A DNA stretch of 64,000 bases from Micrococcus flavus. Its GTDB lineage: Bacteria > Actinomycetota > Actinomycetes > Actinomycetales > Micrococcaceae. The translations under genes and the position numbers were made by a program. Positions 43,250-52,975 of this stretch are shown in pieces; position 1 is the first letter of the stretch; each line of letters opens with the position of its first letter. The stretch lies in assembly GCF_014204815.1 (NCBI RefSeq), contig NZ_JACHMC010000001.1:2232001-2296000 (forward strand). The letters are read 5' to 3'. The notes under the pieces were generated by a model that was given only the letters and a program-made list of their open reading frames with translations, had not been told where the DNA came from and did no database searches.

Positions 43250-44455
43250 TCAGGCCTCGGCGCGGATGCGTGCCACCCAGGTGTCCGGGGCGTGGATCTC
43301 CGCCTCGCTCGGCAGCAGCTCGGGGGCGTCCCACACCACGTTGAACCCGTCCATGCCGATCTCCGAGACCACCGCGTCCACGAACCGCTGACCGTCCCGG
43401 TACTGGGCCATCTTGGCGTCCATGCCCAGGATCCGGCGGATCGCCTTGTCCAGCGCGGAGCGGCGGTCCCCGCGCTCGTCGAAGCGGCGGCGGATGGTCT
43501 TCACCGAGGAGACGACGGAGGAGTCCACCGCGTCCATGACCACGTTCGCGTGCCCCTCGAGCAGGGACATCACGGCGGTCACGCGGGACAGGCGCGCCCG
43601 GTCCTCCTCGTCCTGCAGGGCCCCCAGCAACCCGAGGCTCGGCCGCGCGGCCGGTCCGTCCCGCGGGACCTCCCCGGCCACGGCCCCCTCACCCCGGCCC
43701 CGCGCGGACCCGGCCAGGGGGTTGGCGGTGGCCAGGGCGGAGCGCAGGCGCTCGGGCAGGGACTCGGCCTTGTCGAACAGGCCGCCGGTCAACCCCGTGA
43801 TCTCCGCCTGCAGGTGCTCGCGCAGCCACGGGGCGGCGGCGAACTGCACGCGGTGGGTCTGCTCGTGCAGGCAGACCCACAGGCGGAAGTCGGCGGGGTC
43901 CACGTGGATCTCCCGGCGGACCTGCACCACGTTCGGCACCACGAGCATCAGGCGCCCGCCCGCGGGGCCGGCGGGTTCGCCGTCGGGACCGGGGAGGGCG
44001 CTGAACGGGTCGTACTGACCGAGGACCTTGGAGGACAGCCACGCGAGGATCCCGCCCATCTCCAGGGCCGTGGCGCGGGTGGTCACGGGCAGCGTGGCGG
44101 CCTCGTACTCCGCGGGCCGCGTGGCCTGCAGGCGCGCGAACGTGGGGCCCAGCAGCGCGGCGAACGACTGCGTGTTGGCGCGCGACCACGTGGGCCGGTC
44201 CACCACGAGCACCTGGGAGTCGCGCAGCCCACGGGCGGCCTCGAGGCCGGTGAGCCGGTGCACGTGCGGCACGGCGGCGTCCGCGGCGGCGCGCAGGCCC
44301 TCGGCCTCCCGGCGGGCCTCCCGCGCGGTGGTGCGCGGCCCGGCGGCGGTCAGGGCCTCGGCCGTGCGGGCGGCGAACGCCCAGTCCACGGGGTGCACGA
44401 GGGGCTCCCCGGACGAGCCGGTGCGGCCGGGCGTGCGGGGCTGGTCTGCGCTCAT
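43250..44455 (-). CDS. Zinc-dependent metalloprotease (DUF2342 family)
   Basis: A 401-aa protein of the actinobacterial family annotated as zinc-dependent metalloprotease / F420-biosynthesis-associated protein. The zinc motif HEQTHRVQ lies at about residue 195, preceded by the LMLVVPNVVQVRREIHVDP segment and followed by GLTGGLFDK and EGHANVVMDAVD. The substrate is unknown. It sits in its conserved place between dacB and tilS. ATG 44453-44455; the longer frame upstream has no support. Confidence 0.87.
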   Translation of the reverse strand: MSADQPRTPGRTGSSGEPLVHPVDWAFAARTAEALTAAGPRTTAREARREAEGLRAAADAAVPHVHRLTGLEAARGLRDSQVLVVDRPTWSRANTQSFAALLGPTFARLQATRPAEYEAATLPVTTRATALEMGGILAWLSSKVLGQYDPFSALPGPDGEPAGPAGGRLMLVVPNVVQVRREIHVDPADFRLWVCLHEQTHRVQFAAAPWLREHLQAEITGLTGGLFDKAESLPERLRSALATANPLAGSARGRGEGAVAGEVPRDGPAARPSLGLLGALQDEEDRARLSRVTAVMSLLEGHANVVMDAVDSSVVSSVKTIRRRFDERGDRRSALDKAIRRILGMDAKMAQYRDGQRFVDAVVSEIGMDGFNVVWDAPELLPSEAEIHAPDTWVARIRAEA

Positions 44456-44506
44456 GCGTCCCATCCCACCACAGGGCCCGGACACGGCACCGGGCCCGGG
44501 GGCCCG

Positions 44507-45964
44507 TCAGAGGGCGGCGACGGCGGCCACGGCCTCGTCGATCGCCGCCCGGGCCGGCGCGATCTCCCAGTTGACCTCGGAGCACACGACGCTGAACGCG
44601 AGGACGCGCCCCGTCGTCGTGGTGACGGTGCCCGTGAGTGAGACGGTCTGGTCCAGGGTTCCGGTCTTGGCGGCGACGGCGTCGCGCGCCGGCGCGGCGG
44701 GGAACCGCTCCCCCAGGGTGGAGTCCTCCCCGGGGCGCGGCAGGGCATCCAGCACGAGGGCGCGGCCCAGGTCGGCGGACAGCCCCGTGACCACCCCGAC
44801 GAGCTGGGAGGCGCTCAGCCGGTTGGCCACGGCGAGCCCGGAGGCGTCGACGACGTCCATGCCCGCCGTGTCCACGCCGATCTGGGCCGCCTCGTGCTCC
44901 AGGAGCGCGGCGGCGCCCGCGTGGGTGGCCGGCAGCCCGGCGGCCGCGGCGGCGGTGTGGGCGAGGGCCTCGGCGACCTGGTTCTCGGAGTGGGCGAGCA
45001 GGTACTCCACCTGGTCGCCGACGGGCGCGGAGCGCACCTCGGCCACGGGTTCGGCGGCGCGGACCCGCTCCCGCGGCGCGTCCGTGGCCGGGATCTCCTC
45101 CCGCACGGCCACCTCCACGGCGGCCCCGTCGGCGTCCGCGAGGGCGGCCAGCTCCGCCTGGAAGGTGCGGGCGGCGGACGCGGCCGGGTCCGCCAGCCGG
45201 TCCTGTCCGGTCCCCGGCGTGGCCCGCCCGCCGTAGGTGGCCAGCGGCTGGACAGGGGCGATGTTGCCGCTCTCCACCATCCCCGTGGACCATGCCGGGT
45301 TCAGGGGGTCCGCGTCCTCGAACAGGCGCAGGTCCGTGCTCACCACCACGGGGCCGATGACGCCGCGCTCGGCCAGCCCGGCCAGGGTCCGCTCGGCGAG
45401 GGTGCGCAGGCCGGCGCGACCGTCCACGCGGGACGGGTCCGAGGCCCCGGTGCCGAGCAGGACGTCCCCGCCGCCCACCAGGACCAGCTCGGTGGTCCCG
45501 CCGCCCTCGTCGGCTGGGAGGGCCACCACGCGGGTGGGCAGGGTGGTCTCCGCGCCGAGCGTGTCCACGACGGCGGCCCCCGTCAGGATCTTCACCGCCG
45601 ACGCCGGGGCCACGGGCTCGTCCGCTGAGCGGGAGTACAGCACCCGCCCCGTGGCGAGGTCGCGGAACTCCGCGGACACCGTCCCTGGCGCCTGGGCCAG
45701 TCCCGGCTCGACCGCGGCCGCCACCTCCGCAGGGCTCGGCAGATCCCCGGGGGCCGAGGAGGAGGTCTGCGGGGTCGGCGAGGCGGGCGCCGTCGTCGTC
45801 GTCGGGGCGGCGGCCGGTGCGGAGGAGACCGCCGCGGGCGCCGGCGCCGCGACCAGACGTGGGAGCAGGAAGTCCCGGGTGAGCATCAGGAAGAGGGTCG
45901 CGACAGCCAGGGCCAGCAGGACGCAGAGGACGACGAGCGTGCGCTCGGAGCGGCGGTCGGTCAC
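44507..45964 (-). CDS. dacB: D-alanyl-D-alanine carboxypeptidase/endopeptidase (PBP4, S13)
   Basis: A 485-aa cell-wall enzyme acting outside the membrane. N-terminal anchor (residues ~13-37), Ala/Thr/Ser-rich linker, then the three penicillin-binding motifs in order: [10 protein letters not shown] (SxxK), [10 protein letters not shown] (SxN) and [11 protein letters not shown] (KTG). The large insertion between the first two motifs is typical of class-C PBP4. GTG start at 45962-45964; TAGAAC lies 6 nt upstream. Divergent from ppa. Confidence 0.93.
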   Translation of the reverse strand: MTDRRSERTLVVLCVLLALAVATLFLMLTRDFLLPRLVAAPAPAAVSSAPAAAPTTTTAPASPTPQTSSSAPGDLPSPAEVAAAVEPGLAQAPGTVSAEFRDLATGRVLYSRSADEPVAPASAVKILTGAAVVDTLGAETTLPTRVVALPADEGGGTTELVLVGGGDVLLGTGASDPSRVDGRAGLRTLAERTLAGLAERGVIGPVVVSTDLRLFEDADPLNPAWSTGMVESGNIAPVQPLATYGGRATPGTGQDRLADPAASAARTFQAELAALADADGAAVEVAVREEIPATDAPRERVRAAEPVAEVRSAPVGDQVEYLLAHSENQVAEALAHTAAAAAGLPATHAGAAALLEHEAAQIGVDTAGMDVVDASGLAVANRLSASQLVGVVTGLSADLGRALVLDALPRPGEDSTLGERFPAAPARDAVAAKTGTLDQTVSLTGTVTTTTGRVLAFSVVCSEVNWEIAPARAAIDEAVAAVAAL

Positions 45965-46105
45965 CCCCCGGTTCTACCACGCGGCCCCGGGACCGCCCCC
46001 GACCGCGCCATCCCGGGCGTCCCGGGCGGGCGCGGCGGTAGGCTGGCCCCAGTTCCGCCGGGCGGCGCCGTCGTCCGGGACCCGTTCCTGTGTGAAGGAG
46101 AAGCC

Positions 46106-46693
46106 ATGGCGCACGACGTCACCATCGAGATCCCCGCGGGCTCCCGTGTGAAGTACGAGTTCGACCACGAGACCGGCCGCCTGCGCCTGGACCGCGTGCT
46201 GTTCACCTCGATGCAGTACCCCACGCACTACGGCTACTTCGAGAACACCCTCGGCGAGGACGGCGACCCGCTGGACGCCCTCGTGTTCCTGCCCGGCTTC
46301 GACTTGGTGCCCGGCTGCGTCGTGGAGGCCCGCCCGATCGGCGTGTTCAACATGACCGACGACGGCGGCGGCGATGCCAAGGTGCTGTGCGTTCCCGCGG
46401 ACAAGCGCTTCGACCACATCACCGAGCTCGAGCACATCGAGGAGTCCCTCAAGGCGGAGATCGAGCACTTCTTCACCCGCTACAAGGACCTCGAGCCGGG
46501 CAAGTGGGTCAAGGCCGAGGGCTGGGACGGCCGCGCGGTCGCCGAGAAGGAGCTCGAGGCCTCGATCGAGCGCTTCGACGCCGCCGGCGAGCACTCCCCC
46601 TCCGACGAGCCGCAGGGCCGCAACGTGGACACCGAGGAGGCCCAGCCGGCCACCGAGGAGGGCTCCGAGACCGACGTGCCCCAGGGCCGCTGA
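46106..46693 (+). CDS. ppa: Inorganic pyrophosphatase (Ppa)
   Basis: A 195-aa soluble, metal-dependent pyrophosphatase. [43 protein letters not shown] (the D-x-D-P-x-D signature) and [13 protein letters not shown] are all there. A 30-residue acidic tail, absent from most family members, contains PQGR twice. It has a good ribosome-binding site (AAGGAG, 5 nt) and a likely promoter TAGGCT at 46039-46044. It is thus a gene with a leader, unlike many of its neighbours. Confidence 0.96.
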   Translation: MAHDVTIEIPAGSRVKYEFDHETGRLRLDRVLFTSMQYPTHYGYFENTLGEDGDPLDALVFLPGFDLVPGCVVEARPIGVFNMTDDGGGDAKVLCVPADKRFDHITELEHIEESLKAEIEHFFTRYKDLEPGKWVKAEGWDGRAVAEKELEASIERFDAAGEHSPSDEPQGRNVDTEEAQPATEEGSETDVPQGR

Positions 46694-46749
46694 CCCCTCA
46701 TCCCTGATCCGGCGGACGGGCCGCTGAGCTCCCTCCGCCGACCCGACCG

Positions 46750-46793
46750 ACGACGCCGGCCGCTCACCCTCCGGGGTGGGCGGCCGGCGTCGT
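46750..46793. terminator. ppa terminator hairpin
   Basis: A 20-bp stem with one G-T pair (46750-46769 with 46774-46793) and a TCCG loop; no T tract. Its tip (CTCACCC...GGGTGGG) is the same as in the katG terminator. Confidence 0.8.
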
Positions 46794-46815
46794 GTCCGGT
46801 GGGAGGATGGACGCC

Positions 46816-47454
46816 ATGTTCGTGCTCACCCTCAACCAGCGGGACACCCCCGACGCCGGCGACCGCGTGGACGCGCTGCTGCGCACCCTGCGCGACGCCG
46901 AGCCGGGCATGCCCGGGCTGCGCGACGCCCCGCTGCCGTTCGCGCGCTCGGTGGGGGACGAGGCGATCGGCGTCCTCGAAGACCCCCACGCCGCCGTCGA
47001 CGTGGCCCTGCGGGCGCTGCGGGAGCGGCGCTGGAACGTCGGGGTCGGCGTCGGGAGCGTGACGCACGCGGACGGCTCCGCCGGCCTGCCCGCCTCGGGG
47101 GACGTGCACGACGCCGGCGGGCCCGGACTCGTGGCCGCGCGCCGGGCCGTGGAGGCGGCGGCGCTGTCCACCGCGCGGATCCCGCTGGCCGTGCGGGGTC
47201 TCGACGCCGAGGCCGCGGCGGAGGCCGAGGCGGTGCTCAAGCTCGTGGGTCAGCTGGTGTGGACGCGCACCGCCGCCGAATGGGCGGTGCTGGACCTGCT
47301 CGTGCCGGGCGTGCGGGGTCAGCAGAGGCCGGCCGCGGAGGCGCTCGGGATCACCGTGCAGGCCGTGTCCCAGGCCGTGCAGCGCTCGTTCTGGAACGAG
47401 GAGCACGCGTGCCGCCCGGCCGCGGCCCGGCTGCTGGGTCTCGCGGGCGGCTGA
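46816..47454 (+). CDS. Unknown protein with C-terminal helix-turn-helix (SatD-like)
   Basis: A 212-aa protein. It starts MFVLTLNQRDTPDAGDRVDAL, contains LPFARSVGDEAIGVL and a nucleotide-cyclase-like middle part (NVGVGVGSVTHAD), and ends in a helix-turn-helix (QQRPAAEALGITVQAVSQAVQRSFW). A similar plan is found in many actinobacterial proteins of the SatD-like group with unknown role, probably DNA-binding. ATG 46816 is preferred because GAGGAT lies 7 nt upstream; ATG 46807 and GTG 46792 are in frame. Confidence 0.6.
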   Translation: MFVLTLNQRDTPDAGDRVDALLRTLRDAEPGMPGLRDAPLPFARSVGDEAIGVLEDPHAAVDVALRALRERRWNVGVGVGSVTHADGSAGLPASGDVHDAGGPGLVAARRAVEAAALSTARIPLAVRGLDAEAAAEAEAVLKLVGQLVWTRTAAEWAVLDLLVPGVRGQQRPAAEALGITVQAVSQAVQRSFWNEEHACRPAAARLLGLAGG

Positions 47455-47474
47455 CCCTCTCCCCGGCGCGCGGC

Positions 47475-48008
47475 TCAGCGCGGATCGGGCAGGGTGGCGT
47501 GCCCGGCGACCAGCTTGAGATGCCACACGGGACCGAGCCAGCGCTGGGCCGACCGGTCCGTCGCCAGGTCGGCCGCCGCGAGCACCACGCCCAGGGCGGT
47601 GCCCGCCGCGCGCCGCCGCCGCTCGGGCACGACGGCCTGCAGCACCGCCGTCGCCCCGACGACGCCGCCCCAGCGCGCGAGGGCCCGGGACCACGTCCCC
47701 TCGCCCGCCGGCGGAAGGGCGAGGCACTGCACGTGCGCGGCGGCCAGTCCGAGGCGGTCGGCGAGCGACGAGGAGCGGTAGCGCTCGCGCGTGGCCGGCA
47801 GCTGGAACGCGACCATCCCGCCGGTCACGTCCACGGCCACGGCGCCCAGCAGCAGTGCGGCACCCGGCCCGCGCCGCGTCCCGGTCTGCCGCGCCACGGC
47901 AAGCCCGGTGACGGCGGCGACGCCGAGCACCGCCGCCGACTCCGCCCGGCCCAGCGGCCCGACCAGACCGCGCCACACCCGTGCCGCCACGTCCCCCCTC
48001 TCGGTCAC
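47475..48008 (-). CDS. Small integral membrane protein, unknown function
   Basis: A 177-aa protein with about four hydrophobic segments (AAVLGVAAVTGLAVA, ALLLGAVAVDVTGGMVAF, WGGVVGATAVLQAVV, ALGVVLAAADLAT) and an amphipathic end. No family recognised. GTG 48006-48008 with GGAGGGA 8 nt upstream. It converges on the 46816 gene, with 20 nt between stop codons. Confidence 0.6.
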   Translation of the reverse strand: MTERGDVAARVWRGLVGPLGRAESAAVLGVAAVTGLAVARQTGTRRGPGAALLLGAVAVDVTGGMVAFQLPATRERYRSSSLADRLGLAAAHVQCLALPPAGEGTWSRALARWGGVVGATAVLQAVVPERRRRAAGTALGVVLAAADLATDRSAQRWLGPVWHLKLVAGHATLPDPR

Positions 48009-48127
48009 CCCGCTCGTCCCTCCGCTCGTCCGTCCGCCTGGACGCCCCGCCCCGCGCCGGATCGGATGTCCGGACCGGAGTCCCGCCCGCATCCCGGGCC
48101 GGACATCCGGTTCGTGAGGGTCGCGGC

Positions 48128-48970
48128 TCAGCGCGCCGACGGCTCCGGCACGCGCACGCCGGCGGGCCGGTCGGCCTCCGGCACGAGCGACCACAGGACG
48201 TCCGCCAGGCCGTGCTCGTCCACGCCGCCGGTGACCTCGTCCGCGGCCTCCTTGACCTCGTCCACGGCCTGGCCCATGGCGACGCCGCGGCCGGCCCAGC
48301 GGAGCATCTCCACGTCGTTGCGGCCGTCCCCCACGGCCACGGTGTCCGCGGGGTCCACGTGCAGCACGGTGCGCAGGCCCTCGAGCGCGGAGGCCTTGGT
48401 GACGCCGGCCGCCGCGATGTCCAGCCACGCCGTCCACCCCACGGAGTACGCCACGCCGGACAGGCCGATCCCCTCCACGGCGCGGCCGAACTCCTCCGCG
48501 GAGGAGTCCGTGGAGAACACCACCAGACGCACCGCGGTGGTGGACATCAACTCCTCGAAGGACACGCCCTCGGCATCCACGCCGAAGGACATGTCCTGGA
48601 ACCGCTCGGTGGAGCGGAAGGAGCCGTCCGGCAGCTCGAGGGCGTACTTGGCGGACGGCAGCCGGTCCCGCAGCTGCGCGAGCACCGAGTGGGGGTCGAA
48701 GGTGCGCAGGTCGGTGACCTCGTAGCCCTCCTCGAGCGAGGGGTCCAGGCGCAGCGTGACGCCGCCGTTGGAGCACACCATGTAGCCGGTCTCGATCCCG
48801 AGGGACTTCGCCACGGGCAGCGTGGCCCCCCGCGAGCGCCCGGTGGCGATCACCACGCGGTGCCCGGCCTCGACGACGGCGCGCACGGCCTCACGCACGG
48901 GCTCGTGCAGGTGCCCGTCGTGATCCACGATGGTTCCGTCCACGTCCAGGCACACGAGCTTCTGAGTCAT
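48128..48970 (-). CDS. Cof-type HAD-IIB family phosphatase
   Basis: A 280-aa sugar-phosphate-type phosphatase. Motif I LVCLDVDGTIVDHDG starts at residue 5; VIATGRSRG is motif II, the lysine in AAGVTKASALEGL motif III, and VAVGDGRNDVEML motif IV. The substrate is not known. The ATG at 48968-48970 has TTGGGT 7 nt upstream. Downstream of serS by about 100 nt on the same strand. Confidence 0.88.
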   Translation of the reverse strand: MTQKLVCLDVDGTIVDHDGHLHEPVREAVRAVVEAGHRVVIATGRSRGATLPVAKSLGIETGYMVCSNGGVTLRLDPSLEEGYEVTDLRTFDPHSVLAQLRDRLPSAKYALELPDGSFRSTERFQDMSFGVDAEGVSFEELMSTTAVRLVVFSTDSSAEEFGRAVEGIGLSGVAYSVGWTAWLDIAAAGVTKASALEGLRTVLHVDPADTVAVGDGRNDVEMLRWAGRGVAMGQAVDEVKEAADEVTGGVDEHGLADVLWSLVPEADRPAGVRVPEPSAR

Positions 48971-49075
48971 GGACTCCACCCAACCACACGGCCCGGACAC
49001 GTCAGCGACGCGCGGGTGAACGACGGGGGACGCCGTGCACGGCCGCGGCGGCCGCCGGCACAGGCCTCGGCACGC

Positions 49076-50359
49076 TCAGACGAGCTCGAAGCGCTCCAGC
49101 CCGCCCAGGTACGGGCGCAGCGCGGCGGGCACGGTCACGGAGCCGTCCGCGTTCTGATGGTTCTCCAGGATCGCGACGATCCAGCGCGTGGTGGCCAGCG
49201 TGCCGTTGAGGGTGGCCACGGTGCGGGTCCCGCCCTTGGAGCCGTCCTCCTTCTGCACGCGCTCGCGGATGTTCAGGCGACGGGCCTGGAACGTGGTGCA
49301 GTTGGACGTGGAGGTCAGCTCACGGTAGGTGCCCTGGGTGGGGACCCAGGCCTCGCAGTCGAACTTGCGGGCGGCGGACATGCCCAGGTCGCCGGCGGCG
49401 ATGTCGATCACGCGGTAGGGCACCTCGATGGCCGCGAGCATCCGCTCCTCCCACTCCAGCAGCCGGGCGTGCTCGGCCTCGGCCTGGTCCACGGAGCAGT
49501 AGATGAACATCTCCAGCTTGTTGAACTGGTGCACGCGGATGATGCCGCGGGTGTCCTTGCCCGCGGACCCCGCCTCACGGCGGTAGCACGTGGACCAGCC
49601 GGCGTACCGGGTGGGCTCGGCGACGTCGATGATCTCGTCCGCGTGGTACCCGGCCAGGGCCACCTCGGAGGTGCCCACGAGGTAGAGGTCGTCCCGCTCG
49701 AGGCGGTAGATCTCGTCGTCGTGCTCCACGTCGAAGCCGGTGCCCTGCATGGTCTCGGGGCGCACCAGCGTGGGCGGGATGACCGGGATGAACCCGTTCT
49801 CCAGTGCCAGGTCCAGGCCCATCTGCAGGATGGCCAGCTCGAGGCGCGCGGCCACGCCCGTGAGGAAGGAGAACCGGGCGCCGGAGACCTTCGCGCCGCG
49901 CTCCATGTCGATCCCGCCGATCAGCTCGCCGAGCTCCAGGTGGTCGCGGGGCTCGAAGCCCTCGGCCGCGAAGTCGCGCGGGGAGCCGACCTCCTTCACC
50001 ACCATGAAGTCGTCCTCGCCGCCGGCGGGGATGCCCTCGACGATCAGGTTGGGGAAGGCGCGCTGGTGGGCCAGCAGCTCGGCCTCGGCCGCGTTGGCCG
50101 CAGCCTCCGCCTCCTTCACCTGCGCGGCGAGGTCCTTCACCTCGGCCAGCAGGGCCTGCTTCTGATCGCCCTGGGCCTGAGCCACCTTCTTGCCGAAGGC
50201 CTTCTGCTCGGCGCGCAGCTCCTCGAAGCGGGAGATCGACGCGCGGCGGGAGGCGTCCGCCTCGACGATCCGGTCCACGAGGGACGCGTCGGCTCCGCGG
50301 GCCTCCTGCGAGGCGCGGTACTTCTCGGGCTGGTCCATGAGGTCCTTGACGTCGATCAC
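49076..50359 (-). CDS. serS: Seryl-tRNA synthetase (SerS)
   Basis: A 427-aa class II synthetase. The N-terminal long antiparallel coiled coil (residues ~30-100) grips the tRNA-Ser variable arm. The core has the motif-2 region [20 protein letters not shown] and the motif-3 end [22 protein letters not shown] 50357-50359 with TAGGCT 6 nt upstream. Divergent from the lipid kinase gene. Confidence 0.97.
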   Translation of the reverse strand: MIDVKDLMDQPEKYRASQEARGADASLVDRIVEADASRRASISRFEELRAEQKAFGKKVAQAQGDQKQALLAEVKDLAAQVKEAEAAANAAEAELLAHQRAFPNLIVEGIPAGGEDDFMVVKEVGSPRDFAAEGFEPRDHLELGELIGGIDMERGAKVSGARFSFLTGVAARLELAILQMGLDLALENGFIPVIPPTLVRPETMQGTGFDVEHDDEIYRLERDDLYLVGTSEVALAGYHADEIIDVAEPTRYAGWSTCYRREAGSAGKDTRGIIRVHQFNKLEMFIYCSVDQAEAEHARLLEWEERMLAAIEVPYRVIDIAAGDLGMSAARKFDCEAWVPTQGTYRELTSTSNCTTFQARRLNIRERVQKEDGSKGGTRTVATLNGTLATTRWIVAILENHQNADGSVTVPAALRPYLGGLERFELV

Positions 50360-50365
50360 GTTCCC

Positions 50366-50419
50366 AGCCTATCCGCAGGACGGGCGGGGACTCCGGCGCG
50401 GGCGCGCGGATCCTAGACT
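50366..50419. promoter_or_regulatory. Divergent leaderless promoters (serS / lipid kinase)
   Basis: Minus-strand TAGGCT (50371-50366) is 6 nt from the serS GTG, and plus-strand TAGACT (50414-50419) is 6 nt from the kinase ATG. 42 bp lie between the hexamers, enough for two separate -35 regions. Confidence 0.55.
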
Positions 50420-50425
50420 GTCCCC

Positions 50426-51556
50426 ATGACCCCGGAGATGCTGTCCGCCCTCGTCGCACTGGTGCTGGGCGTGGTGCTGGCCGTGACCCTCGGCTTCGTG
50501 GTGGCCCGACAGGGCCGGCTGCGCCGCTCGCTCGGGCATGCCCGAGCGGACGTCCAGGCCCTCGAGGCCCGCGTGGCCACCCTCAGCGATCGGCTCACCG
50601 CGGCGGAGGGCGAGGCCCACTCGGGCCATGAGCTCGCCTTGATCTACAACCCGGTCAAGTCCGGGGTGGACGAGATCCGCGCGTACGTGGAGACCCAGGC
50701 CCGCCGGGACGGCTTCGGCGACGTCCTGGTCCTGGAGACCGAGGAGGACGACCCCGGCGTGCAGATGGCGCGGGACGCCGTCGCGGCCGGGGTGCGCCGC
50801 GTCCTCGTGGCCGGCGGCGACGGCACGGTGCGCACCGTGGCGGAGGAGCTCGCCAACACCTCCGTGGCCCTGGGGATCATCCCGCTGGGCACGGGCAACC
50901 TGCTGGCCCGCAACCTCAGCCTCCCGATCAACGACCCGGAGGAGTGCGTGCGGATCGCCCTGCACGGACACCAGCGGGTGATCGACACCGTGGACGTGCG
51001 CCTGGTCCACGAGGACGGCGAGCGCACGCGCCACACCTTCACCGTGATGGGCGGCGCCGGCTACGACGCCGACATCATGGGGGACACCCGCGACGACCTC
51101 AAGGACATGGCCGGCTGGCTGGCCTACTCCGAGGCCGGCCTGCGCCACCTGGGCGGGGAGCGCCGGGAGGTCTCCGTGGCCCTCGACGGCGGCCCCTTCC
51201 GGACCTTCCGGATGCGCTCCGTGCTGGTGGCCAACTGCGGGATGCTCACCGCCGGGATGGAGCTGCTGCCGGAGGCCAAGCTCGACGACGGCCTGCTGGA
51301 CGTGCTGATCCTCTCCCCACGCAACACGCTGGACTGGGCACGCATCGCCCTCAAGACCCTGACCCGGCACCGCAGGGATCTGGACTCGCTGCACACGAAG
51401 CAGGCCACCCGGGTGCAGGTGCGCTTCGCCGAGCCGACGCTCTCCCAGCTCGACGGCGACGCCACCGGGAGCATCACCGCCCTGGACGCCCGGGTGCAGG
51501 CGGACTCCCTGGTCGTGATGATCAAGAACGAGGAGCGGGCCTCCGTCCAGTCCTGA
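50426..51556 (+). CDS. Diacylglycerol/lipid kinase family protein
   Basis: A 376-aa kinase of the DagK/YegS fold. One N-terminal membrane segment (residues ~4-24), then YNPVKSGVDEIR, the nucleotide motif VAGGDGTVRTVAEEL, and PLGTGNLLARNL. It phosphorylates diacylglycerol or a related lipid to feed phospholipid synthesis. Converges on pheA. Confidence 0.88.
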   Translation: MTPEMLSALVALVLGVVLAVTLGFVVARQGRLRRSLGHARADVQALEARVATLSDRLTAAEGEAHSGHELALIYNPVKSGVDEIRAYVETQARRDGFGDVLVLETEEDDPGVQMARDAVAAGVRRVLVAGGDGTVRTVAEELANTSVALGIIPLGTGNLLARNLSLPINDPEECVRIALHGHQRVIDTVDVRLVHEDGERTRHTFTVMGGAGYDADIMGDTRDDLKDMAGWLAYSEAGLRHLGGERREVSVALDGGPFRTFRMRSVLVANCGMLTAGMELLPEAKLDDGLLDVLILSPRNTLDWARIALKTLTRHRRDLDSLHTKQATRVQVRFAEPTLSQLDGDATGSITALDARVQADSLVVMIKNEERASVQS

Positions 51557-51605
51557 CCCGCCGGACCGGTCCTGGCGGGGCGGCGCCCCCGCGGGGACGC
51601 CGCCC
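51557..51605. terminator. Hairpins between convergent lipid kinase and pheA genes
   Basis: Two adjacent GC-rich inverted repeats: 51557-51579 (11-bp with a G-T pair, centre GGACCGGTCC) and roughly 51578-51605 (12-bp with a bulge). They fill the whole gap between the two stop codons; no T tract. Confidence 0.5.
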
Positions 51606-51607
51606 GG

Positions 51608-52606
51608 TCAGCGGGCGAGGATCCCGCGCACCCAGTCCGCGCCGCGGCGGTAGGCCTCGTCCGTGACGTGCGGCGGCACGTGGACCGCCCGGCGCTCGGC
51701 GCGCGGGTAGGACCCCAGGAACCGGACGCCCGGGAAGCTGCGGCGCAGGGCCGCCAGGGCCGCGCCCACGCGCTCCTCGGCCAGGTGCCCCTCCAGGTCG
51801 ATCGAGAAGGAGTACCGGCCCATGCCCTCGCCCGTGGGGCGGGACTCGATGCGGGAGAGGTTGATCCCCCGCGTGGCGAACTGGTCCAGGATCTCCCGGA
51901 GGGCACCGGGGTGGTCGTGGGGCAGGGGCACGGCCACGGTGGTCTTGTCCGCGCCGGTGGGCTCCGGCAGGGGACCCGGCCGGGAGACCAGCACGAACCG
52001 CGTCACCGCGCCCGGCACGTCCTCGATCCCCTCCGCCAGCACCGGCAGTCCGGTCTGCTCGGCCACGAGCGGTGCGCAGACCGCCGCGTCGACGACGGGG
52101 GCGGCCCCGGCGTCGTCGGCGCGCTCGGCGGGCAGCAGCAGGCGGGCGCCGGCGGCCGTGGAGGAGGCGGGGGTGAACTCGGCGTCGGGCAGGTGGGCGT
52201 GCATCCAGCCGCGCACCTGGGCCCACGCGTGGGTGTGGGTGCTCACGCGGCGCACGTCCGCCAGGGCGAGTCCGGGCCGGCCCACGAGCACGAAGCTGAT
52301 GGGCACCAGGACCTCGGCGCGGATCTGCAGCTCCTCGCTGGAGCCGATGTCGTCCAGGGTGGCGGAGACGCCGCCCTCCACCGAGTTCTCGATGGGCACC
52401 ACGGCGGAGTCCACCTCGCCGGCCCGGACGGCCGCGAGCGCCGCAGGAACCGAGGAGGCGGGGACGAGGTCCGCGGCGGCGGGGTCCACGAGGCGGCGCA
52501 GCGCGGCCTCGGTGAAGGTCCCCTCCGGGCCCAGGAACGCGAGCCGGGGCCGACCCGCCGGATCGGAGCCGACGGCCCCGGAGCGCGGGGTCTCGGCAGG
52601 GGTCAC
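51608..52606 (-). CDS. pheA: Prephenate dehydratase (PheA)
   Basis: A 332-aa stand-alone prephenate dehydratase making phenylpyruvate for phenylalanine. LAFLGPEGTFTEAAL opens the domain, VVPIENSVEGGVSATLD and VSTHTHAWAQVRGW are substrate motifs, TRFVLVSR ends the catalytic part, and a C-terminal ACT domain (RGINLSRIESRPTGE, ~residues 235-310) gives allosteric control by phenylalanine. GTG 52604-52606 overlaps the rhodanese stop as GTGA. Confidence 0.95.
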   Translation of the reverse strand: MTPAETPRSGAVGSDPAGRPRLAFLGPEGTFTEAALRRLVDPAAADLVPASSVPAALAAVRAGEVDSAVVPIENSVEGGVSATLDDIGSSEELQIRAEVLVPISFVLVGRPGLALADVRRVSTHTHAWAQVRGWMHAHLPDAEFTPASSTAAGARLLLPAERADDAGAAPVVDAAVCAPLVAEQTGLPVLAEGIEDVPGAVTRFVLVSRPGPLPEPTGADKTTVAVPLPHDHPGALREILDQFATRGINLSRIESRPTGEGMGRYSFSIDLEGHLAEERVGAALAALRRSFPGVRFLGSYPRAERRAVHVPPHVTDEAYRRGADWVRGILAR

Positions 52607-52929
52607 TTGACGGTGGGCTCGGCGCCGCCGTCGGCCTCCATGGGCTTGCCGGCCTCGAGCCAGGCGCCGGAGCCGCCGGCCACGTTGATGGCCGAGTAGC
52701 CGCGGCCCACCAGGAACTCGGCGGCGCGGGCGGACCGGCCGCCGCTGCGGCAGATCACGTGGTAGTCGGTGTCCGGGTCCAGCTCGTCCAGGCGCTCCGG
52801 CAGCTCGCCGAGCGGGATGTGGACGGCGCCCGCGGCGCGGCCGAGGGCCCATTCGTCGTCCTCGCGGACGTCGAGGATGTGGGCGTCGGCGGGGACCTGG
52901 TCGACGGAGACGGTCTCGTAGATGCTCAT
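52603..52929 (-). CDS. Rhodanese-like domain protein
   Basis: A 108-aa single-domain sulfurtransferase-like protein. LDVREDDEWALGRAAGAVHIPLG is the N-terminal signature; the active-site loop reads VICRSGGRSARAAEFL with the catalytic Cys. It is translationally coupled to pheA by a 4-nt overlap; no functional link is obvious. Divergent from the amidase with only 46 nt between starts. Confidence 0.92.
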   Translation of the reverse strand: MSIYETVSVDQVPADAHILDVREDDEWALGRAAGAVHIPLGELPERLDELDPDTDYHVICRSGGRSARAAEFLVGRGYSAINVAGGSGAWLEAGKPMEADGGAEPTVK

Positions 52930-52935
52930 GCCCTC

Positions 52936-52968
52936 AGCCTACGGGCGACCCGGATGCTGGCCTACCCT
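52936..52968. promoter_or_regulatory. Compact divergent leaderless promoter pair (rhodanese / amidase)
   Basis: Minus-strand TAGGCT (52941-52936) is 6 nt from the rhodanese ATG; plus-strand TACCCT (52963-52968) is 7 nt from the amidase ATG. Only 21 bp separate the hexamers. Confidence 0.5.
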
Positions 52969-52975
52969 CGTGACC

